Assembly (NCBI GenBank): GCA_029785235.1
Contig: JAFMAA010000002.1
Coordinates: 247,712 to 311,711 of the forward strand
Reading direction: 5' to 3'
From: Nitrososphaerota archaeon
GTDB taxonomy: Archaea > Thermoproteota > Nitrososphaeria > Nitrososphaerales > UBA183
Length of the DNA: 64,000 nucleotides
Within the stretch, counting starts at the first letter, position 1. Every line of letters starts with the position of its first letter. The notes under the pieces were generated by a model. The model worked only from the letters and a program-made list of their open reading frames with translations. It was not told the DNA's origin and did no database searches. Both the position numbers and the translations under genes were made by a program. Positions 6,553 to 13,274 of this stretch are shown here, one piece after another.

Positions 6553-7230
6553 GTGAAATGCCGAAAATGTGGCGTAGAACTCGTTGAGAATATCAATTGG
6601 GCTCCGTCCGAGACCAAGCGCCATCAACGCATTTGCAGATTGTGTCAAGCAGCTCAATGTACTGCTTGGCGAAGGAAACATGGAGCACGTCCTCGAAGGA
6701 AGACTGGTGATAACAAGTACGGGATACCATCAACTCTACCAGATGGAAGACACAATCCCGCATACATGACAGCACAGCGAAGAGCCCGCGGAATTGGCCC
6801 ACGAATTTCGGGAGTCTCGAAGTGGAGGGTTCCGCATCGGCTCCCTGACGGTACGGTTAATCCAGAGTATGACCGTGTCAGAAGGAAATCGCCAGAATAT
6901 CGAAAAATGGAGCGAGTAAGAAGAAAGCGCCCAGAGTACAGACAACTCAACACAATAATCCATAACAGGAGAAGACGCGGTCTTAGCGCCGACCTGGTGT
7001 TGGGTAAGATTAGACGTGGACGAGCGGGTCATCACATTACAAAATCAGTTGTCGTGTACATACCACAGAGTCTTCATAGAAGTGTTTCTCATTGTGTATT
7101 TGATGGAAAAGGAATGAGCAAAATAAATAGAAAGGTTATTCGATATTACGAACGACTCGGTAAAATAGAGATAGTCAACCAGATAAAGAAAGAACTCCAT
7201 CTACTCCCCGACGAGATAGCGAGCTACTGA
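6553..7230 (+). CDS. Zinc-finger protein with HNH-like C-terminal domain
   Basis: Residues 3-31 hold two CxxC pairs (C3, C6, C28, C31), a zinc ribbon. The middle is Arg/Lys/Tyr-rich with repeated PDG-x-NPxY and RRKxPEYR units. The C-terminal part, HHITKSVVVYIPQSLHRSVS then GKGMSKINR, resembles a His-rich module seen in small archaeal and phage HNH-type nucleases. This suggests a DNA endonuclease, possibly a homing enzyme. It is A+T rich, unlike most of the window, and sits directly before the RNase P RNA. Confidence 0.5.
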   Translation: MKCRKCGVELVENINWAPSETKRHQRICRLCQAAQCTAWRRKHGARPRRKTGDNKYGIPSTLPDGRHNPAYMTAQRRARGIGPRISGVSKWRVPHRLPDGTVNPEYDRVRRKSPEYRKMERVRRKRPEYRQLNTIIHNRRRRGLSADLVLGKIRRGRAGHHITKSVVVYIPQSLHRSVSHCVFDGKGMSKINRKVIRYYERLGKIEIVNQIKKELHLLPDEIASY

Positions 7231-7231
7231 C

Positions 7232-7485
7232 GGTGCCTTCTAGGCGCTGAGGAAGCTCAAAAATCCACACGGGCTGCCCAGCAGCAAGAGCTGCACGTCG
7301 TAAGACGTGGCAATGCAACAGAGACGGTCGGCTACCCTTTGTAGCCGGGTGAAACGGGTAACCCTTGGGCGGATCAAGGCGAAATACGACCAGTGACGAG
7401 CCTGTCTGAGACCGAGGTATGCCGCGCAAGCCGAATTTCGCCTACAAACAGAACCTGGGCTACGGCTATCCCACCACCTTCATAC
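7232..7485 (+). ncRNA. rnpB: RNase P RNA
   Basis: Several universally conserved RNase P segments occur in the right order: a GAGGAAGCTC-like CR-I near 7249, GGGTGAAACGGGTAACCC near 7345, then CGGATCAAGGCGAAATA (CR-II/III region) near 7370, and ACAGAACCTGGGCTAC (CR-V) near 7448. GGTG at the 5' end can pair with CACC at the 3' end. The RNA would be the catalytic subunit that trims tRNA 5' leaders. The CR-I match is imperfect and the boundaries are approximate. It sits among tRNA genes. Confidence 0.75.
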
Positions 7486-7488
7486 GAC

Positions 7489-7558
7489 TGTCCTGGTCCC
7501 AACATGCAGCATGGCATGCCGATGACCTCTCAGAAGAGGTAGGATGAGAACCAGGACA
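7489..7558 (+). ncRNA. Three-way-junction stem-loop element
   Basis: A perfect 9-bp closing stem TGTCCTGGT/ACCAGGACA (7489-7497 with 7550-7558) encloses two perfect 5-bp hairpins, CATGC/GCATG and ACCTC/GAGGT, each with a 6-base loop. It resembles a tRNA without a T-arm, or a small guide RNA, and is followed by ATTTTC. It lies between the RNase P RNA and tRNA-Tyr. The class is not recognised. Confidence 0.45.
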
Positions 7559-7593
7559 TTTTCTAACAACAAAGTTAACACACATTGAACAAT

Positions 7594-7665
7594 CCAGACG
7601 TGGTGTAGTAGTTAGCATACTCGTCCGTAAAACGAGTGGCGCCGGGGCGGATCCGGCCGTCTGGA
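7594..7665 (+). tRNA. tRNA-Tyr(GTA), unusual T-loop
   Basis: Acceptor CCAGACG/CGTCTGG with the archaeal tyrosine C1-G72 pair, A73 and encoded CCA (7666-7668). Anticodon GTA in loop CCGTAAA. T-stem GCCGG/CCGGC is perfect; T-loop (7646-7652) is GGCGGAT (G54, G55, G58). The D-loop reads AGTAGTTAGC where most tRNAs have AGTGGTTAGC. Confidence 0.9.
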
Positions 7666-7702
7666 CCATGATTACTTGCCACTGTCTCAAAACAGCCGTC
7701 AT

Positions 7703-7776
7703 GCGCCCGTAGTTCAGCCAAGTAGAACAGGGGCCCTTTAAGCCTCAAGTCGTGGGAGCAAAGCCCACCGGGCGCG
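7703..7776 (+). tRNA. tRNA-Lys(TTT), unusual T-loop
   Basis: Acceptor GCGCCCG/CGGGCGC, anticodon TTT in loop CCTTTAA, G73 and encoded CCA (7777-7779). T-stem GTGGG/CCCAC; T-loop (7757-7763) is AGCAAAG (A54, G55, A58). The D-loop AGCCAAGTA has A18-G19. The T-arm core GGGAGCAAAGCCC is the same as in tRNA-Ala(CGC). Confidence 0.9.
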
Positions 7777-7785
7777 CCAATTAAT

Positions 7786-7868
7786 CCCATGTATGTGGGA
7801 TGGTCCCATGGTTGTGGGATCTCGAGGATACCCCGGGGTCTGGGTTAGAATCCCAGTAGGAGCGCCAT
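7786..7868 (+). pseudogene. tRNA-like remnant
   Basis: The 3' end looks like a tRNA: T-stem CTGGG/CCCAG with loop TTAGAAT, then TAGGAGC, G and CCA. A D-arm-like hairpin TCCCATGGTTGTGGGA is present and partly duplicated upstream as TCCCATGTATGTGGGA. No matching 5' acceptor strand is found, so this is probably a decayed or rearranged tRNA; a spaced 5' half cannot be excluded. Confidence 0.35.
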
Positions 7869-7902
7869 TATGGTTTAACAACAGCTTTGTTGTCAATCCA
7901 GC

Positions 7903-8370
7903 CTATTTCTTCCTTCCTGCGGCGTACAGGAGCGCACTCCTGGCCGTCTCGAGGAGCTGCTTGTTCGGGTAGTCTCCGCTTACCTTGTCGAACCACCAGA
8001 GCCCCTCCTCCGTCAGCTTGTCTGCCAACGCCTGGGCGTGTGAGATCGCCCCGGTCGCCACGAAGAGGTCCTTGACGTACAGCACGTCTTTCTCGGTCTT
8101 CTCTGGCTTCGCGTATATCGCCTTCAGCTTCTCCAGCTCGTCCCGCTTGGCGTTCTGGACGGCGTAGTACAGTATGGCGGTCTTCGTGCCCTCGCGGATG
8201 TCGGTGTACGGCTCCTTGCCGAGCTGCTCTCTGGTCGCGGTGCAGTCTAGTATGTCGTCCTTGATCTGGAAGGCCTTCCCTATGGGCGCGCCGTAGGTCT
8301 CTATCATACTGAGCATGCGATCCTCCTGCTCCCCCGTCGGGTAGAGCCGAAACCTGAAGACGCGCCTCAT
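7903..8370 (-). pseudogene. C-terminal half of a polyprenyl diphosphate synthase fused to a TnpB start
   Basis: From about residue 26 the protein matches the C-terminal half of geranylgeranyl-type synthases: GKAFQIKDDILD is the second aspartate-rich motif, followed by TDIREGTKTAILYY. The first DDxxD motif and the N-terminal half are missing. Residues 1-25, MRRVFRFRLYPTGEQEDRML, instead match the start of IS605 TnpB (FRLYPTxEQE). A TATA box CTTTATAG is 21 bases upstream of the ATG. The chimera is intact for 155 codons, so it may be expressed, but it cannot make prenyl chains alone. Confidence 0.75.
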
Positions 8371-8445
8371 GCAGTCCAGGTGCTGCAGAACTATAAAGCA
8401 CATTCTCGCTTTCATCCCAGGGCTGAAGCGCCTGGGACTTCCCGC
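8371..8445 (-). mobile_element. IS605-type left-end remnant
   Basis: Upstream of the TnpB-derived start codon lies a perfect hairpin, 7-bp stem TCCCAGG/CCTGGGA (8415-8421 with 8431-8437) with a 9-base loop, then the TATA box at 8391-8398. Subterminal hairpins just before tnpB are typical of IS200/IS605 left ends. The element was apparently deleted from inside tnpB into the prenyl synthase gene. Confidence 0.45.
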
Positions 8446-8507
8446 TCGCGGGTGTTAACGTCGGGGAACGGAGACGCCCGCACCGGCGCATTGGACCGTT
8501 CGCTCAT

Positions 8508-8579
8508 GTTGCTGTAGTCCATGCAGTAGGACCCCCACCTGGGACGTGGAAGAACGGCGTGCAAGTCGTCGCAGCAACA
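8508..8579 (+). tRNA. tRNA-Pro(GGG), unusual T-loop
   Basis: Acceptor GTTGCTG/CAGCAAC, D-stem GTCC/GGAC with loop ATGCAGTA (A18-G19), anticodon GGG in loop CTGGGAC. T-stem CGGCG/CGTCG holds T-loop TGCAAGT (8560-8566) with G55 and a normal T54:A58. CCA is not encoded. The outer anticodon-stem pair looks weak. Confidence 0.8.
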
Positions 8580-8678
8580 TTCATTGTGATGCGAGGCGCA
8601 GGAGGGGATGGCGACCCTCTACAAAAGCTGGGGCAAACCTTCGAGCCAATCGAAGTTCCACGCGCAACCCAGGCTTGG

Positions 8679-8765
8679 GGGGACGTGACACAATTGGATT
8701 CAGCCAACCGGTCTCCAATGACGGGAGAAAACCGAGTTGTGAGCGTTCGAATCGCTCCGTTCCCA
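8679..8765 (+). tRNA. tRNA-Trp(CCA) with short intron
   Basis: Acceptor GGGGACG/CGTTCCC, A73 and encoded CCA (8766-8768). The anticodon loop begins CTCCAA, giving CCA, and is followed by an intron of roughly 10-12 bases whose GGGAGA can pair with TCTCC in the loop. T-loop TTCGAAT and D-loop GG are canonical. The outer anticodon-stem pair is C-A; intron borders are approximate. Confidence 0.8.
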
Positions 8766-8769
8766 CCAC

Positions 8770-8913
8770 TTACACCAAGCCGACGACATTATTGATGACG
8801 TACCTGTAGCAGTCGCCGCAGAGGGCTTCATGATTGGGCCAGGCAGAGCGCGGGAGCCCGTACACGTTCCACTTCTTGGCCTTCCTGCGGCAGCCTGTGA
8901 TCTTGCAGTTCAT
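8770..8913 (-). CDS. Small zinc-binding protein, 47 aa
   Basis: Four cysteines at residues 3, 8, 32 and 35 (C-x4-C and C-x2-C) flank a basic, aromatic middle (RRKAKKWNVYGLPRSAWP), the pattern of a small zinc finger. A TATATG box lies about 20 bases upstream of the ATG. It is one of more than a dozen mini zinc proteins in the window. The partner is unknown. Confidence 0.6.
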   Translation of the reverse strand: MNCKITGCRRKAKKWNVYGLPRSAWPNHEALCGDCYRYVINNVVGLV

Positions 8914-8959
8914 GGTTTCACTCCATATAGAAGACCGACGTCCCTTGGGAACGCCGGCA

Positions 8960-9095
8960 GGTATAGAGCGGGAGCGCTGTCCCCCCTGCTAGGGAAGTCC
9001 GAACTTCGGGCCGGTTCCAGTTGGCAGGAAGTGCCTAGAGGTCCTGGCAGGACCCGCATCAGGCCTGTCAGCCACTCCCGAGTATCGATGGTGCG
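8960..9095. other. Possible structured RNA region
   Basis: The segment between the zinc protein and the Nudix gene has self-complementary blocks: CGGGAG near 8969 with CTCCCG near 9073, the hairpin GAAGTCCGAACTTC, and GTCCTGGCAGGAC. No frame with a promoter is seen. Direction is uncertain because TATA-like boxes face it from both sides. No RNA family is recognised. Confidence 0.25.
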
Positions 9096-9113
9096 GTTCA
9101 ATAAAAGCAGCCG

Positions 9114-9542
9114 TCATGACTTGAGTCGCAGGTAGTCTGCCAACATCTCAGAGTGGTCGAACGCCAGATTCATATTGGCCGCTGTGTCCAGGGGCACCCA
9201 CTCGGCCACGGCTGCGTCGTCGCCCCCTTTCGCTTCCTGGGGCCCCGAGAAGGCCATCTCGAACAGGGTGGAGGTGTAGTTTCCTCTTGGATCCCTTCCA
9301 GGCTTGGAGTAGACCCCGACGGAGCGGACCACGCTCGCGTCGATCCCGCTCTCTTCCTTCACCTCCCTCACGATCGCGTCCTCGGGCGTCTCTCCGGCGT
9401 CGACGTGGCCGCCTATGAGAGCGTACATGCCCTGGAACGGAGGGTACTTCCTCCGGATCAATAGTATCGACCTCGTCTTCTCGTCATAGACGATGGCGTC
9501 GACGACGGCGATCAGCTTCCCATGAGCGTCGGGCGCACACAT
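9114..9542 (-). CDS. Nudix hydrolase
   Basis: Nudix box GGHVDAGETPEDAIVREVKE then ESG is complete (G-x5-E-x7-R-E-x-x-E-E), so it should cleave a nucleoside diphosphate-X compound using Mg2+. The R-K-Y-P-P-F loop before the box and the C-terminal WVPLDTAANMN segment are usual for ADP-ribose or NADH-type members. An ATG at 9575 precedes the TATA box GTTAAAT; the ATG at 9542 (MCAPDAHGK), about 28 bases after it, is the likely leaderless start. It is one of four Nudix genes here. Confidence 0.8.
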   Translation of the reverse strand: MCAPDAHGKLIAVVDAIVYDEKTRSILLIRRKYPPFQGMYALIGGHVDAGETPEDAIVREVKEESGIDASVVRSVGVYSKPGRDPRGNYTSTLFEMAFSGPQEAKGGDDAAVAEWVPLDTAANMNLAFDHSEMLADYLRLKS

Positions 9543-9589
9543 CTCGTCTGTAAGCACCACGTCGTTATTTAACATCAGACCATGCTCGT

Positions 9590-9663
9590 GGCCTCACAGG
9601 GGGAAGAGACGACCTACCGGGTTGTGGCCCCGGAACTAGCCGGTGCGAGTCCGGCGTGAGGCC
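9590..9663 (+). tRNA. tRNA-His(GTG), unusual T-loop
   Basis: Acceptor GCCTCAC/GTGAGGC with C73 and an encoded G at position -1 (9590), the histidine identity pair. Anticodon GTG in loop TTGTGGC on CCGGG/CCCGG. T-stem GCCGG/CCGGC, T-loop (9644-9650) TGCGAGT with G55 and T54:A58. The D-loop has AG and no GG. Confidence 0.85.
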
Positions 9664-9688
9664 CCTTATGCATGCGTCTGCGGCCGTT

Positions 9689-10102
9689 TTAGCTGATCAT
9701 GGGCTCGACTTCCGAGCGAGGAGGGGCCCATTTGGTACAGGCCGGCTCCAGTAGGGGCGTTAGGATTCCTGCGTGAGTTCCTCTCGCTCTCTTCTGTCTG
9801 ACGAGCGAAAGCTCGGCCTGTAACGAATCGAACACCAGTTCCTGCTTCAGTCCCTTCTTCAATACATCGACGTTATTGATCCAGACTCCTGGAGACGATC
9901 TATCTATCTCGAGGTATGGTGTGTCGCGTACAAAAGTAGGAGGGTAAATCCTCACATTGCGGTTGCCGAACGACCGGAGCACATATCCCTCAGGCGGCTG
10001 CCTGACGCCGAACTTGGCCAACGCCTTCGCAAGGCGGGCGGCGAGCTCGTCCTTCTGTTGGTCGGACCAGTCGGCCGTCTCTGACCAGCCGTGGAACGAC
10101 AT
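9689..10102 (-). CDS. Hypothetical protein, 137 aa
   Basis: Starts MSFHGWSETADWSDQQKDEL; the first 40 residues look helical and the middle (RSFGNRNVRIYPPTFVRD) like beta strands. ATG 10102 lies about 20 bases after the TATA box TTTAAA (near 10121). The C-terminus is Pro/Glu-rich. No domain is recognised. It lies between tRNA-His and tRNA-Thr on the opposite strand. Confidence 0.55.
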   Translation of the reverse strand: MSFHGWSETADWSDQQKDELAARLAKALAKFGVRQPPEGYVLRSFGNRNVRIYPPTFVRDTPYLEIDRSSPGVWINNVDVLKKGLKQELVFDSLQAELSLVRQKRARGTHAGILTPLLEPACTKWAPPRSEVEPMIS

Positions 10103-10140
10103 CGTCTGGGGGGCATCATTTAAACGAGATTTAGGCTTGT

Positions 10141-10233
10141 GCCGACAGAGCGCGAGTGGCAGAGCACCATCCTTGTACGGCCATTTTGGCTCAAGAGAGA
10201 TGGGAGGTGTGGGTTCGAGCCCCATTGTCGGCT
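10141..10233 (+). tRNA. tRNA-Thr(TGT) with intron
   Basis: Acceptor GCCGACA/TGTCGGC, T73 and encoded CCA. The anticodon loop CTTGTA is followed by an intron of about 20 bases (10178-10197) after position 37. Anticodon stem CCATC/GATGG. T-loop TTCGAGC and D-loop GG are canonical. Confidence 0.88.
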
Positions 10234-10318
10234 CCATGTTCTACAGTATCAAATAGTCTTTAGCACAATCAGGGGTGATTGGCGGCGCCGCTTCTGACAC
10301 ATTTTGCCCAGAACGTAG

Positions 10319-10636
10319 AAGAAGATAACCAGTGATAAGAAACATGAGGTAAGAGAAGAGTTCGAATCGTACATCGAGATGATGGTGGAAAAGGGAGAAC
10401 TCAGGCGCGAAGCCGGAATCATCATGCGTAACGCGATCAAAGGTGCAAACCTCATTGCCAGAGACATTGCAATACCGATCCAACAGGTGCGCAGCGTCAA
10501 GAACACAGATACTGTTCAGCAGGCCCTCCAGGTGATGGGTGAGTCAAGTCACCAGAGATTACCTGTCTTCGACAACACGACTAATGAGGTGATCGGGGCA
10601 GTCTCTTTCAAAACGCTTACCGAAAGCGTCTGTTAA
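10319..10636 (+). pseudogene. CBS-domain fragment of a CorC/CNNM-type protein
   Basis: The frame runs from an in-frame stop at 10316 through a segment like the region before the CBS pair in CorC/CNNM ion transporters (VEKGELRREAGIIMRNAIKG) into a partial CBS repeat: QRLPVFDNTTNEVIGAVSFK. The membrane domain, second CBS repeat and a plausible start are missing. It looks like a degraded piece of a chromosomal gene stranded behind tRNA-Thr. An internal ATG at 10379 could still allow an 85-residue product. Confidence 0.55.
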
Positions 10637-10659
10637 AACCATCTTAGATTTAGTTTCAT

Positions 10660-11238
10660 ATGAAATCCGCTGAGGAAAGAACCATTGTAGTCTTTGGCGA
10701 TAGCATCGTAATGGGCGCGTGGGATTCTTCAGGAGGATGGGTATCCCGCCTCTGGGCGCTCCTCAACAACACAGTAGTGTACAACCTGGGGGTCGACGGT
10801 GACACAACTTCTCAACTGGTGACTAGAATGGACGGTGAATTGAGAGTTAGGGCGAGCGACAAGGTCACCATTGTTTTCGCAATAGGCATCAACGACGCGA
10901 GCCGTGTAGATGATGTGTGTAAGGTTACACAAGAACATTTTCTGAAAAACTTCGACAAACTGGTTCAGCATTGTGCGCCCTACGCTGACCACCTGGTCAT
11001 TGTTGGTCTCACAAGAGTGGACCAAAGCAAGACGGTTCCAGTAGATTGGGATCCAACTCTTATGTTCAAGAATACCGACATCGAACAGTACGATATACTC
11101 CTCAGAGAAGTGTCAAAACGACATGGCGCAGCCTATGTACCAATCGGTGAGATACCACTCTCATCCGATGGGGTGCACCCTAACTCTGAGGGGCATGCAT
11201 TAATTGCATCTAAGATAGTTACCGCGTTGCAAGACTGA
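10660..11238 (+). CDS. SGNH/GDSL hydrolase
   Basis: Carries all blocks of the SGNH esterase fold: FGDSIVMGAW (catalytic Ser), G in NLGVDGDTT, GIND (Asn) and DGVHPNSEGH (Asp and His). At 192 residues without a signal peptide it should act in the cytoplasm on an ester or acyl/acetyl group. The TATA box GTTAAAACC is 25 bases before the ATG. Like the neighbouring racemase it is A+T richer than the core genes, suggesting separate origin. Confidence 0.85.
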   Translation: MKSAEERTIVVFGDSIVMGAWDSSGGWVSRLWALLNNTVVYNLGVDGDTTSQLVTRMDGELRVRASDKVTIVFAIGINDASRVDDVCKVTQEHFLKNFDKLVQHCAPYADHLVIVGLTRVDQSKTVPVDWDPTLMFKNTDIEQYDILLREVSKRHGAAYVPIGEIPLSSDGVHPNSEGHALIASKIVTALQD

Positions 11239-11281
11239 GAATAGTATCAAAACGAACACATGATACATCGATTTGACTATT

Positions 11282-11354
11282 GCCGCCGACCCGAATTGGT
11301 TTAGGAACTCGCTTCGTAAGTGAGGTTATGGGCGTTAGACGCGTCTCGCCGGCT
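11282..11354 (+). tRNA. tRNA-Thr(CGT)
   Basis: Anticodon CGT in loop TTCGTAA on stem CTCGC/GTGAG. Acceptor GCCGCCG/CGCCGGC has one C-C mismatch; T73 matches the other threonine tRNA. The T-loop TTAGACG keeps T54, T55 and A58 but has A at 56. The D-loop has GG. CCA is not encoded. Confidence 0.7.
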
Positions 11355-11436
11355 TTTTCTGAAGTCACCAAAGTATCCAAACCATGCACAATGCGCTAGC
11401 GATCAGCTAGCAAGTGCTAGGATACGCGAAAATGGC

Positions 11437-12087
11437 TTATACAACATCGGTTGAATAGGCCAAGTCGATGGCCCGTCTCGCAAGCACTTCAAGCGCGTCA
11501 AACACCTTGACTCCGATATCTTGTTGCCTGAGTACGACGGAAAGTTCTGTACATCCGAGTACCACACCATCCACTTTCATTCGTTCGATTATGTCGAGTA
11601 AGACCTGCTTATCACTAGAAGAGTTGTTCCCACCCATGACGTGGAGTATGACTTTGGAGACACTCGATTGTTCATAACCAGTTGGTACCTTGAGCTTGTT
11701 CAGAAGGTAGACCTTGTCGTCACATGTAGTCTTTGAAGCAAGCAACCCCACACTCTCAAGGCATGACCTCTTGACCAGGTCAGTAGTTTCTTCAACCATG
11801 CTAAGTATGGGGACTGTAGAAATGCTTCGAAGCTTTGCTAGCAGGGTATGAATGGTGTTGCACGGAATCACGATGAAGTCAACCTCCGAAGCCCCTAGCA
11901 TAGCGACACCTGAAGCCAGTTCTTCATATACCAAGTCACTGTCGACAATCCCGGTTTCGTCTGTACCATGCAGTGAAAGAGAGTGGATGACGATTGGAGG
12001 GTAGTCAGAGTCTTGAACTGCCCCATATCTCACTTGGGAGTAAGCGATGAGTCTAGCATAGAACTCTAAAGTGGCAACTGGCCCCAT
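11437..12087 (-). CDS. Aspartate/glutamate racemase family protein
   Basis: The two catalytic cysteines are in place: IVIPCNTIH and VLGCTELS, defining the cofactor-free Asp/Glu racemase family, which interconverts L and D amino acids. The family normally starts TKTIGVLGGMGPxAT. Here those first residues (NTKTIGVLGG) are encoded upstream of the only in-frame ATG, without any ATG, GTG or TTG. The start may have been lost by mutation or be non-standard. The gene is A+T rich like its neighbour. Confidence 0.75.
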   Translation of the reverse strand: MGPVATLEFYARLIAYSQVRYGAVQDSDYPPIVIHSLSLHGTDETGIVDSDLVYEELASGVAMLGASEVDFIVIPCNTIHTLLAKLRSISTVPILSMVEETTDLVKRSCLESVGLLASKTTCDDKVYLLNKLKVPTGYEQSSVSKVILHVMGGNNSSSDKQVLLDIIERMKVDGVVLGCTELSVVLRQQDIGVKVFDALEVLARRAIDLAYSTDVV

Positions 12088-12208
12088 GCCGCCTAGAACA
12101 CCGATTGTTTTCGTATTAACTAACTGACGACCATGTAAAAAGCAAAGTCTTCAGAAGAGTATCTACAAGCAGCCAACTACTTCCAGCTGTCAGCTGGCGT
12201 CTGGTGAG

Positions 12209-12282
12209 TCCGTGGGTCGTCTAACTAGATAGGATACCCGCCTGTGAAGCGGGAGATCTGGGGGCAGATCCCAGCCGCGGAA
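12209..12282 (+). tRNA. tRNA with GTG anticodon, non-histidine body
   Basis: Acceptor TCCGTGG/CCGCGGA, A73 and encoded CCA (12283-12285). Anticodon loop CTGTGAA on CCCGC/GCGGG reads GTG. It lacks the G-1:C73 pair of tRNA-His, and the body (D-arm GTCTAACTAGATAGGAT) looks more like Asp/Glu-type tRNAs. T-loop (12263-12269) is GGCAGAT (G54, G55, G58) and the D-loop has AG. Confidence 0.75.
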
Positions 12283-12307
12283 CCAAGACGAGTATTATGG
12301 CGTGACG

Positions 12308-12330
12308 TTGACGGGTCAACTGACAGGTCT
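12308..12330. promoter_or_regulatory. Tandem TGACNNGTCA operator
   Basis: TTGACGGGTCAA (12308-12319) is followed one base later by the one-mismatch copy TGACAGGTCT (12321-12330) and by TGACCGG. It lies between two tRNA genes, 86 bases before tRNA-Gln. It matches the operators around the RHH gene at 2.96 kb. Confidence 0.55.
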
Positions 12331-12415
12331 GTGACCGGAAAGCTGGATAGTATCACACCAGGCACTATACAGTCAAAATACAGATTCTGTACATCCGATA
12401 TACAGCTCCAGTAGT

Positions 12416-12488
12416 AGTCTCATCGTTCAGCGGTCAAGGATACCTCTCTCTGAAAGAGGAGACGGTCGTTCGAATCGGCCTGGGACTG
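12416..12488 (+). tRNA. tRNA-Gln(CTG)
   Basis: Acceptor AGTCTCA/TGGGACT, G73 and encoded CCA (12489-12491), anticodon CTG in loop CTCTGAA on CCTCT/AGAGG, T-loop TTCGAAT, D-loop with GG. All canonical. Confidence 0.9.
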
Positions 12489-12491
12489 CCA

Positions 12492-12716
12492 TTATGGAAG
12501 TCATTAACCAAATTCTCTGCAAGTAGAGCCCCCAGATTGATAATCAACTCAACCACTGGTTGCGTGCTGAACCGTATGAAACGCGATGCGTACTTCTCGT
12601 CCTGCATCAGAATCGAGGGGATAATAGAACCGTAAACCATTGGTATGGCATCCAATACGTAGAGAGATAACAGAATCTTTCAACTGGGCAAACTGCAGCA
12701 ATGCAACGCCACCAGA
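12492..12716 (-). pseudogene. Decayed coding remnant
   Basis: On the minus strand a stretch reading MVYGSIIPSILMQDEKYASR then FIRFSTQPVVELIINL looks like real protein, and an upstream piece in another frame (GGVALLQFAQLKDSVISL) looks like its continuation. The frame runs on into the tRNA-Gln gene without a proper stop. A frameshifted, truncated gene is the best reading; the family is not recognised. Confidence 0.35.
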
Positions 12717-12747
12717 CCTTATAATGCAGGACGAGGTTTGCTGATGT

Positions 12748-13188
12748 TTGCCTTCACAACAAAAGGGTCGCCCCAGTTCGACCGTGGGAGCATTGATAGT
12801 CCATGATAACAAGGTCCTGCTGGTGCGGTCCCCGAAGTGGAGAGGATATTGGACGACATCAGGCGGTCATGTGGAGTACGGAGAAAGCCTGAAAGCGGCA
12901 CTAAAGCGAGAGATGAAAGAAGAACTCGGCCTGGAAGTCGATATCGTAAGGCCGCTGGTGGTTCAGGAAGCGATCAACAGCCCGCTGTTCTGGAAGAAGG
13001 GGCACTTCATAATGGTAGACTTCCTCTGCGAAGTAAAGAGCGATGACGTCAAGATCGATGGAAGGGAAATCACGTCCTACAAGTGGGTAGACCCAAGAGA
13101 AGCTCTCAAAATGAGAGTAGAACCATACATGAGACGCCTGATTGTCGCCTACCTTGAGAAGGAAACAAGATTCCACCTCATATCGTGA
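12748..13188 (+). CDS. Nudix hydrolase
   Basis: Complete Nudix box SGGHVEYGESLKAALKREMK then EELG at about residues 37-60. The TTG start at 12748 lies 25 bases after TATA box CTTATAATG, so it is taken as leaderless. The protein is 146 aa, a single domain. It lies next to NAD kinase and NAMPT, so NAD(H) or ADP-ribose turnover is a possible role. Confidence 0.8.
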   Translation: MPSQQKGRPSSTVGALIVHDNKVLLVRSPKWRGYWTTSGGHVEYGESLKAALKREMKEELGLEVDIVRPLVVQEAINSPLFWKKGHFIMVDFLCEVKSDDVKIDGREITSYKWVDPREALKMRVEPYMRRLIVAYLEKETRFHLIS

Positions 13189-13274
13189 CTGCTGTCGAAG
13201 CATAGGCACATGCCTCGCTAACAGAGAAACAGGGCGTTGCCCGTCTGTTAATAACCAATCGGGGCTTCAGCAGC

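Noticed and set aside
8580..8678. Possible extra tRNA between tRNA-Pro and tRNA-Trp
   Set aside because: Hairpin-like blocks exist but no acceptor stem and no 7-base anticodon loop.
8830..9135. 101-codon plus-strand frame across 8.8-9.1 kb
   Set aside because: Overlaps the reverse of the small zinc protein and has no promoter or domain.
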